A DNA stretch of 64,000 nt from Bilabrum cf. latius (lineage: Eukaryota; Bigyra: Bicosoecida; Bigyra; Bicosoecida), in NCBI GenBank assembly GCA_965178125.1, contig OZ237737.1, positions 186,001 to 250,000 on the forward strand, read 5' to 3'. Both the position numbers and the translations under genes were made by a program. Position 1 is the stretch's first letter, and each line of letters begins with the position of its first letter. Below are positions 57,001-64,000 of this stretch, one piece after another. A model generated the notes under the pieces. That model was not told where the DNA came from. It saw nothing but the letters and a program-made list of their open reading frames with translations, and did not search any database.

Positions 57001-58855
57001 TCGGAGCCTGTCTCTCGCAGCTGGGTGGACCGGTGATAGATGTGAAATAGCACGTCTAGGGACGGAGACAGGCCCCTGGCGCGGGCAAGGGCCATGGCCT
57101 CGTGGAAGAGCCATGGGCTGTGATCCCTGAACCCGATGGACGCCAGCATGCAGGCCATCTCCGACTGCGGGAACTAGGTGAGGAGGAAGTGCATCCCCCG
57201 GAAAGCCTCTCTGAGCAGCCTGCGCTGCTCCGCAAGACGAACTCTCGATGCGCGGTCCACAGCGGCAGCAACGTTCCCGCCCTGCTGGGCCTGGCCACCC
57301 TGGTTCTGGGACGGCTGTCCCCCCCCTCCACCACCACCACCCCCTCCTCCCTTTGCCTCCTCATCGTCCTCCTCCAGCGCAGCAGCGGCTGCGTACGCTT
57401 GAGCGGTGGTGGCGTCCGCAAGAGACTCCAGTTTGGCCACCTGCCTGAGCCGATGTCGGATCCACGCGTTCACGTCATATACGGAGGAGGAGCCCCCGCT
57501 GAAGTCCTCCAGCCTCATGGACTGCACCGTGAACTGCCGCACGTAGACGAGCGTGCCTCCCGCGGTACCCGCCAGGATTCCACCCAGCAGGAGCAGGGCA
57601 GAGTGATCCTGCACCTCGTTGCTGCCCTGTGCGATGGCGAGACACACACCAAACCAGAGGTATGTCGCCGCAAACCCCGCCATGAGAGAGTTGATTGCTG
57701 GTAGGGGGTGCACCAGCATGGAGGCCTGCAGGTAGTACCACAGGGTGCCGCACCCGATGTGCAGCACCGTCATGTACGTGGTGCCAAGCAGCTGGTCCTG
57801 GAACAGGTTGGAGATGAGGGAGAGAAGCAGCATGATCAGCAGGATGGCCACGTCGAGGCGCCCAGTGGCCTTGGCGGCCCAGCTGGCAGACGTGGGGTCC
57901 TTGTCATGGAACACGCTAGCCACCAGGACGGCGAGCACTGCGATGATACAGTAGAAGCACAAAAGAGAGCGGAACGTTGCGCATCTCTGCATTGCAAGGC
58001 CTTCAGTGGACCGAGAGGCTGGGAACTCTGCCCCTGGCCGGCACGTGCGGAATGCAAGGGGCGGTGGGGTGCAGGCGAATGGAACAGCTGCCCAGTGGGC
58101 TTGCCCGTCCCGTCACCCGAATTGCTACTTCTATGCGTACCTCTACAAACTAAAATATGCGACGGACCACGTATTGCCCGAACCCATGGACGGCTTCGCC
58201 TTGTCTCACCAGTCAGTATCAGCACAAAGACGACAGTAACGACAGCTGTAACAACCCGGGATGGCGAACTGCATCGCACTCCAGCGCTCAACCAATCGTC
58301 TCCTTCGCACGCAAGCCCCCGGAAGAGGAGTCCAGCCAGCGGGAGATACAAAATCGAGGCCGTCAGCGAACCTCCCCACCGGAAACCTCTCAGCAGCAGC
58401 CCATTCTGGGGCCAATCTAGAAGGAACGATGTTGCAATAAAAGCTGCGGCTGCGCAAACACATGCAGTCCACGCTCCCGCCATCGCGAAGAGCACGATAA
58501 AGGCGCCAGTGCCCGAGGTTGCCGACGACGGCGCCAAATACCCGACGCTCCTCCCGAACCCGATGGCCCACGGCGAGTTCGACCATGGCAACGCATCGTT
58601 ATCAGCGACAATAAAACTTGACAGCTGTAGAAATCTAATAGTCTGAATCAGAATGAAAAGGAAGGTCACGTCGGCTTGCTGACGCGTCAACAAAGCAAGC
58701 GTTCCAAACACTGATCGGACCAGCTGCAATCCAACACGGTCTAGGCACGTATTTGCCCGATCCTAATCAAAGAATCCTGATCGTGCAGCGCTCAGCGACT
58801 GCGACATCGCGCCACCAGACAGGGAGTTGCTGCCACCACCGGCAACAGATTCCAT
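51093..58855 (-). CDS. Giant TmcB-like PAS-domain multi-span membrane protein
   Basis: Exon 1 is 58210-58855 and exon 2 is 51093-58000, joined at GTGAGA/CTGAAG with matching phase; 2,517 aa. TAG is Gln at 58763, 57174, 55449, 55374, 54789, 54561, 54462, 54378, 52683 and 52518. The N-terminal 380 residues contain many hydrophobic segments (LFILIQTIRFLQLSSFIV, GAFIVLFAMAGAWTACVC, VVTAVVTVVFVLILTG, LLCFYCIIAVLAVLVASV). A TmcB-type helical region follows (LLTQFPQSEMACMLA, VLFHIYHRSTQL, KQADRLHRAMLDLNSDS), then a PAS domain near residue 740 (IVAASPAACRILGFAQSALL, NINSVLPEPIRTQHDSY), a Ser-rich linker and two further membrane regions (about 53580-53480 and 52190-51340). TmcB-like proteins occur widely in ciliates, amoebae and algae and are thought to be sensory. 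The stop is TAA at 51093-51095. Confidence 0.82.
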
Positions 58856-59345
58856 CGGCTGTTGGCCTAATTTAGAATGTCGCTCCGTTTCTCCCAGTGA
58901 ACAGTATTTTACAAATGATTCGTGCCTTCACGTATTTAAGCTGGTGTATAAACTCTAAAATCCAATGGAGGTGACCGCAGGTCCGATCCGACGGCCTACG
59001 CAAGTGTTTGTGACTGGTGCTTGATTGGGATCATCGTGATGAACCGCCGGCCGACTTTTGCAGTGATGACGAGTGCGAGATGTGCCACTGCAGCAAAAGC
59101 CTTCCTGAGGTAATGCGAAGCAATGAAGGAGCATCGAAGAGCCATAACTCATCTGCGCACACATCGACGTCTAAGGTAATGGTACAGAATAAAATCTTCG
59201 GCCTTGCAGCCACCCGAGGGTCGGGCACGGCGCGTTTCGCCCCCAACAGGACACGCCTGGCGACTCACGCAGCACCCCGCCATGCCCACGGCGGCAGCAA
59301 CACCCTCACAAACATCACCATTCTCAAGCTGGCCTCCAGCCGCCA
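58856..59345. other. Intergenic interval between TmcB-like gene and Rab11
   Basis: A short plus-strand stretch at about 59018-59108 has coding-like composition (Asp/Glu and Cys pairs) and ends at a GTAATG that could be a donor, but it has an in-frame TGA just upstream and no credible start or partner exon. I do not call a gene. Confidence 0.4.
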
Positions 59346-60451
59346 TCAGCAGCACCCGCCCTTCTTGCCCTCGCCCTCCCCGCCTGCCTTGCCGTCGCTG
59401 GGCCCCCCCACCGTCACCGTCTCACCCCTGGGCAGCTCGGCCTCCTCCCCTTCGTCTCCCGCGTCCGCCTGCTGCTTGTCAAGGATAACCTGAATCTCCT
59501 CGAGGACCTCGGTGAAGGCCTCAGACACGTTTGTTCCCTCCATGGCGCTCGTCTCGATGAAGCCGAGCTGGTTTTCCTCGGCGTATTTCCTCGCTTCCTC
59601 CGTGGAGACCTCGCGCTGGTGATCTGGCTTGTCGCACTTGTTCCCTACCAGCATAACCACAATATTCACATCTGCGTGTTCCTTGAGCTCTGCCAGCCAA
59701 GTGTCGACGCTCTCAAACGTCTTGTAGCTGGACACGTCGTACACAAGCAGCGCACCGACGGCGCTGCGGTAATAAGCGCTTGTGATGGCCCGGTATCTCT
59801 CTTGGCCTGCGAGTGATGTATTAAAAACCGCGGAGGATACGTTAAGATTGGTTCTAGTACTACCGCTGCCGCCTTTCTCCGCTTTCCCAGCACTACGACG
59901 TGCTTTGCACAGGCCACGCAACGAGGCGGTACCAATAACAAAAGGCTGGCCGCAAACAACCGCCAATGCATAAACTGTCCATGCCAGTCTGACCTAAGCA
60001 AACTATGTTTGCAAGTGGCGCCACTCTCATCAAGCTCGCATGGCCCGAAGCATCCAAGCATTCCATCCAAGAGTAGAATCTTACCTGCTGTATCCCAGAT
60101 CTAGGCTTTGATTTTCTTGTCTGACTAAGTAGTGTATGTTTGCGTTGCAAATTCCACCCCGATGGTGGTCTTGCTCTCAATATTGAACTCATTCCTAGTG
60201 AATCGCAACAGCAAGTTCGACTTCCCCACGTGGGTATCCCCGATCAGAACGACTGCAAACAAAATGAGATGAAGATGCAAAGATAAGAGTGAGAGGATCG
60301 ATTGGTCACAGGCTGGAGCAGTGAGGATTCCCAGTGGCCAGCCTATGACCAATCCTCTATAGACAGGCGTCTCCCCAGCAAAAAAAGCCCAATTGAGCTC
60401 ACTTTTGAATAAATAGTCATAGTCCTAGTCTCCACCGGCTGCTCCTGCCAT
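59346..60451 (-). CDS. RAB11: Rab11-family small GTPase
   Basis: Three exons, 60403-60451, 60085-60252 and 59346-59806, give 225 aa with all phases consistent. Motifs: [19 protein letters not shown] (P-loop), switch [27 protein letters not shown] (switch II), NKCD, ETSAM, and a C-terminal GGCC prenylation signal. The [16 protein letters not shown] block is specific to Rab11 rather than other Rabs. TAG occurs three times: 60425-60427 (GGD-Gln-DYDY), 60125-60127 (YTT-Gln-SDKK) and 60101-60103, the near-invariant Gln before IWDTAG. Introns are 60253-60402 and 59807-60084. Rab11 controls recycling-endosome and trans-Golgi traffic. A small oddity is DTHVGKS in place of the usual DSGVGKS in the P-loop. 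The start is 50 bp from that of the divergent helicase gene. Confidence 0.96.
60101..60103 (-). other. Reassigned TAG codon at the invariant Gln of Rab11 KAQIWDTAG
   Basis: The exon reads Lys-Ala-TAG-Ile-Trp-Asp-Thr-Ala-Gly across the switch II boundary. Rab11 proteins have Gln at this position, so this is the strongest single-site evidence for UAG = Gln in the window. Confidence 0.95.
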
Positions 60452-60502
60452 CTGAGTCCGTCTATGGAACACAAGCTGGCGCGAAAGGTGAAAAAGCTGC
60501 AC
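60452..60502. promoter_or_regulatory. Very short bidirectional promoter (Rab11 / DEAD-box helicase)
   Basis: The two divergent start codons are only 51 bp apart, so transcripts must have very short or overlapping 5' UTRs. The helicase start rests on a predicted first exon. Confidence 0.4.
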
Positions 60503-62695
60503 ATGATGCGCGGCGCCGCTGCCTTTCGTCATCATCCTCGCCGACGAGCTGGCGCCCACTTGTTTTGCGACATGGAGCGCCTTGGTATGTATATTAGAGC
60601 ACTGGCTGCACAATTTCAATAGAAGATTGGTCGATCATCGAGTCATCCTCGGACTGCAGCGCACCGACTTTTTCGAGGCCCCGATATTCCGCTTCTTCGA
60701 GGCCCAGTTGTCCAACGGCAACTGCCGGGGTGCGCAGAACGACGCAGCTTGCACTGCTCCGCCACTGGTCTCACTAGTCAATCAAGAGTCACAGAACAAT
60801 CGCCTGCTGCACTGGTGGAGGAGGCAGGCGCGTCGGCTTCCGGGCGTGCCCGAAGACGCCCACGTCCTGACCATGACGAACCCCGCCGTCGTAACCAGGT
60901 TGTACCGCCATTGCAAAGGCCACAGGCCTACTTATCGGATGAGTTAACCGACGCTACTTTGAGTGAGGCCGGCGTTCCGCCGCACATGATAGGCAAACTG
61001 CAGCGTCTCAAGGTGAACTCGGCCACTCGCGTGCAGGCCGAGGCCATCCCCAGGCTGCTCACTCACCCAGACAGGGATTTTGTGATCCACTCGGAGACTG
61101 GCAGCGGGAAAACACTAGCCTATGCGGTCCCTCTGGTTGCCCGAATCGAAACAGCCGCGGTGCGAGCATGCCGCGCGATCGTGGTGGTTCCAACTCGGGA
61201 GCTCGCCAAGCAGGTGTCTGACGTGCTCGAGGAGCTGGTCCGGAGGAAGAACAAGAAGGGCAAGGCCAGCGAGGGGGCGGGCACACCCTCCATATCTGTG
61301 CGAAAGTTCGTCGGGGAAATCACCCAGGTTCGCTTGAATTCCCTCAGCAGGGACCCCCCCCACATCGCGGTGGGGACCCCCCAGACGCTCGCGGCCCTCC
61401 TTCCCGCGGCCCTGCGGCTGGGCATGCTGCAGACCGTGGTGCTGGATGAGGCGGACCAGCTGATGGCCCCTCATTCCCGCAAGGCCACGGAGCACGTGCT
61501 GAAGTGCGCCACCCGGGTGTCGGACCGACCCCAGGTGGTCATGGTGTCGGCCACCTCCAGCCTCGCTCTCAGGAAGGCCAGGGAGACTCTGCTGAGGAAG
61601 GGAAGGCGGGGCGTCACGGAGGAGATCAACATGCTGAGGCACGGGGTGGCCATGCGTGTTCCCTACAGGGCCAGGCACCTCGGCATTCTCGTACCCAAGC
61701 CCACCAGGAGGTAGAGGAAGGGAGGGGCCGGCGGAGAGGAGAGCGGTGTCAGCCCGGAGGCGGTCGCCTTGCGACCGAAACTGCGGGCACTTACCCGGCT
61801 ACTTGCCGCGCACCCTCCTGCAGCCATGCTCGTGTTCTGCTCCACGCAGGCTACGGCAGAGCAGGTGCTCGTGCACTTGGCCTCGAAGCGGGTGAAGTGC
61901 GCTGGCCTGCTGGCCTCGATGAAGAACCGGGAGCGGGCGGCGGCGCTGCGGCGTATGCGGGACGGCAGGGCGCAGGTGCTCGTGGCAACCGAGCACGCCA
62001 GCAGGGGCCTCGACCTCCCGCGACTCTCCCACGTCGTGAACTTCGACCCTCCCAAGACGGCAACCTCCTACGTGCACCGCGCGGGGAGGGTGGGCCGCAT
62101 CGGGAGTCCAGAGGGGCTGGTGGTCTCCTTTGTGGCGGGGGAGCCAGTGCCAGGGAACAGGGGGGCCGAATTGGATGTGATGAGTGCTGCTGACGCTGCC
62201 GCGGCGGGCTTGGGATCGGCAACGACGGTGACCTCGGCCGGTGGGGACGCGTCGGTCGTCGAAGAGGCAGTGGATTCGGGGGACGACATGAAGGCAGGGG
62301 GAGAGGGAGAGGCTGGGCGGAATGTGGGTGGTGATGGCGGTGACGGCAGTGGGAACACTCGCGGGGGGCGGGGTGGCGGGTTGCTGGCAGTCCCCGAGCG
62401 GGGGGTGCAGCTGATGGAGGTGGCGAGGGCAGTGGGTGCGAGGGGGGGCGGGTTGCGGTGGGCGGTGCTTCGAGAGAACTAGCTCGTGTACGGGGACGAC
62501 CGTGTGCTGGAGCCTGAGGAGGCGCTTGGGCTGGTGCTTGGGGACGAGGAGGAGGAAAACACGGACAAAATGGGTGGAGAGGGACAGTCGTGGGGCGATG
62601 CGGGAGGGTCTGCCGCTGCTAGTGTGAGCACAGCCCCTGCCTCGAGCTAGACCGCTGAAGCGAGTTTTGGTGTTGCAGCTATCGTCCGGGGCTGA
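60503..62695 (+). CDS. DEAD-box RNA helicase, probably mitochondrial
   Basis: The helicase core is complete: Q-motif region NSATRVQAEAIPRLL, motif I SETGSGKT, Ia PTRELAK, DEAD box VLDEADQLM, SAT motif MVSATSS, IV LVFCSTQATAE, V ATEHASRGLDLP and VI HRAGRVGRIG. In-frame TAG at 61712 (between the two RecA lobes), 62480 and 62648; stop TGA at 62693-62695. The N-terminus is inferred: exon 1 at 60503-60584 (MMRGAAAFRHHPRRR, a good mitochondrial presequence) spliced by GTATGT to an acceptor at about 60737, giving RRSLHCSATGL. With a mitochondrial leader it would resemble DDX28/MRH4-type helicases that assist mitoribosome assembly. The core is certain; exon 1 and location are inference. The tail is Gly/Glu-rich. 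Confidence 0.85.
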
Positions 62696-62938
62696 TTAAG
62701 TATCGAGAGCTCAATGCGGTAGTTGATTGCGTAGTGTGTATGTGTGCATTTGGTCCAAGCCTCGCAGCAGGCGAGTGCGGTATATCAGAATCACCAAATC
62801 ACACGCAACAAATAGCTAAAGCGACAAGCAATCCTTTGCAGCACTTTTCCTGATTGATCGAAGTGGTTCTGTCACTGCGGTTCTTAAAATCAGTGCATTC
62901 ATATTGTTTTCTTCTACTGTTGGCCTTATTGTATTAAA

Positions 62939-64000
62939 ATGGCTGGCGTAGCCGGATCTGGTGACGGCGGAAAGGCAGGCGGGGGCTCCGGCTCGACGAA
63001 ATTTCCGTCTTTCGGCGCAAGCGATGACGCGGTGCTGAAGGCTTGCAAGCCCGATGCACCTGAAACATTGGGCGGCTGGGTGGAAGACACAGAGCCGGAG
63101 CACCCGAGCGTCGTGATGCATATGATCCGCTCGCTAATGCCCGGGTAGGACCTAACGCGTGTGACTATTCCATCGTGGTACTTGGAGAACCGGTCGCTTC
63201 TGGAGAAGTTTACTGACGTAATGATGCATCCAGAGATGGCACTCAAGTGAGATTGAGGACTGTTTCTAACTCAGCCTTGTATCGGTTTTGGGCGGCCAGT
63301 GTCGGGTCTCGATTGTTTTCACGGATTTATCTCTTCTACGGTAGCGCTAAGCGGGACTCGTTCCACCAAGTATTTATTTAGTATTCTTATCTAAGAATAA
63401 TTGCTATGTGGCTGGGCCCAGCGTGATAAGCGGCCATTAAATGCATTGGTCACCATCAACTGCCCTCCTCGCTTGCCATTGCCCATGCCAACTAGACAAG
63501 ACTGAGCACACGGTCCCTCCCCTCTCCGTCTTGAATGATCGTAGGGTGGTAGAGATGAAGACGCCTCACGAGCGCATGCTGCAGGTAGTCCGCTGGTTCC
63601 TTTCCGCGTGGCACTACAAGCTCAGCGGAATCAAGAAGCCGTACAACCCCATCATTGGGGAAACGTTCGCCTGCTACTGGCCGCACGAGGACGGCACCAA
63701 GACGCAGTACCTCGCGGAGCAGGTGCTGCACCGACCCCCAGTCACTGCGCTGTACATTGAAAACCGGAAGCGGGGCATCGTGTGCGACGGTTCCATCTGG
63801 ACCAAGAGCCAGTTCCAGGCCCCGCAGACCGCGGCCTCCCTGCTGGTGGGCAACGCCCGGCTGAACCTTATCAACCTGGACGAGCTGTACCACGTGACTT
63901 TCCCTAACTACTACGCGCACAACCTGCTGATGGGCACCATCCGCACCGAGGTGGGCGACAAGTCGGTCGTGATTTGCGAGAAGAGCGGACTGCGGGCCGA
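62939..64000 (+). CDS. Oxysterol-binding-protein-related protein, 3' end beyond the right edge
   Basis: Exons 62939-63246 and 63545-64000+, joined at GTGAGA/CGTAG so that MALK continues into VVEMKTPHERMLQVV. The protein has no PH domain ahead of the ORD, like short yeast Osh proteins. Landmarks: SLMPGQDLTRVTIPSW (TAG at 63146-63148 is the Gln), ENRSLLEKFTDV, RWFLSAWHYKLSGIKKPYNP, IIGETFACYW and the family fingerprint, here EQVLHRPP instead of EQVSHHPP. That change replaces one of two histidines that bind the PI4P headgroup in family members. ORD proteins exchange sterols or phospholipids for PI4P at membrane contacts. The frame is open to base 64000. Confidence 0.92.

Noticed and set aside
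59017-59493. Plus-strand gene overlapping the 3' end of Rab11
   Set aside because: Only a stretch of about 30 codons looks coding; there is an in-frame TGA just before it and the rest is the antisense of Rab11.
60585-60737. Continuous plus-strand coding through the helicase 5' region without an intron
   Set aside because: The frame from the presequence-like ATG meets TGA before the helicase core, whereas a GTATGT donor and GCGCAG acceptor restore the core frame. Other acceptors remain possible.
1-64000. Explanation that the TAG codons are nonsense mutations in pseudogenes
   Set aside because: Interruptions are TAG only, never TGA, TAA or frameshifts inside conserved domains, and occur in essential genes (Rab11, cenH3, DTYMK). 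Random decay would use all stop types.
1-64000. UAG decoded as Leu or another amino acid, or leaky read-through
   Set aside because: The most constrained positions (Rab11, esterase) call for Gln. Read-through would not allow up to ten TAG in a 2,517-aa protein. Gln is still an inference until checked on many columns.

Overview
The window is nuclear DNA from a GC-rich, gene-dense, intron-bearing eukaryote, most likely a free-living or parasitic protist that I cannot place further from sequence alone. The eukaryotic genes are unambiguous: Rab11, a centromeric histone H3, ALG5, an SMP lipid-transfer protein, an oxysterol-binding-type protein, a DEAD-box helicase and a TmcB-like PAS membrane protein. 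Spliceosomal introns have mostly GTGAG or GTAAG donors, are 86-300 nt long, and nearly always sit close to the 5' end of the gene.

The central observation is a variant genetic code. Read with the standard code, almost every gene here is shattered by in-frame TAG. If TAG is read as an amino acid, the pieces join in the same frame into full-length proteins. I count about 70 in-frame TAG codons in 20 of the recognisable genes. No gene appears to end with TAG: all recognisable ends are TGA or, less often, TAA. At two positions where the family residue is almost invariant, the TAG falls on glutamine: the Q of KAQIWDTAG in Rab11 (60101-60103) and the Q of the QSG motif in a type-B carboxylesterase (24565-24567). 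I therefore annotate with UAG = Gln and UAA/UGA = stop.

Layout, left to right. 1-9125: a CCR4/Angel-like EEP protein running off the left edge, ALG5, tRNA-Glu(CUC) and the SPOUT1/CENP-32-type methyltransferase. 9807-13622: a phosphatase-like gene (copy A) converging on thymidylate kinase. 13860-25467: a prominin-like five-TM protein, NR2C2AP, a small membrane protein, an SMP-domain protein and a secreted carboxylesterase followed by a 34-bp tandem array. 25872-38097: an inverted second copy (B) of the phosphatase-like gene, a large low-complexity nuclear-type protein with a 25-unit 33-bp minisatellite, an ankyrin protein and a GCFC/PAXBP1 splicing factor. 38316-50988: cenH3, a 1,951-aa PXA-PX-nexin-C sorting nexin, a membrane-anchored uridine kinase, an MPPED-type metallophosphoesterase and a leucine-dehydrogenase-like protein that has lost its catalytic residues. 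51093-64000: a 2,517-aa TmcB-like PAS membrane protein, Rab11, a probable mitochondrial DEAD-box helicase and the 5' part of an OSBP-related protein.

Most genes are housekeeping (membrane traffic and contact sites, nucleotide kinases, RNA processing, chromatin) and I see no operon-like functional clustering. Several neighbours are arranged head to head with 50-240 bp between start codons, which suggests shared promoters. Protein N-termini set by splicing are inferred by eye and are the least certain part of this annotation.
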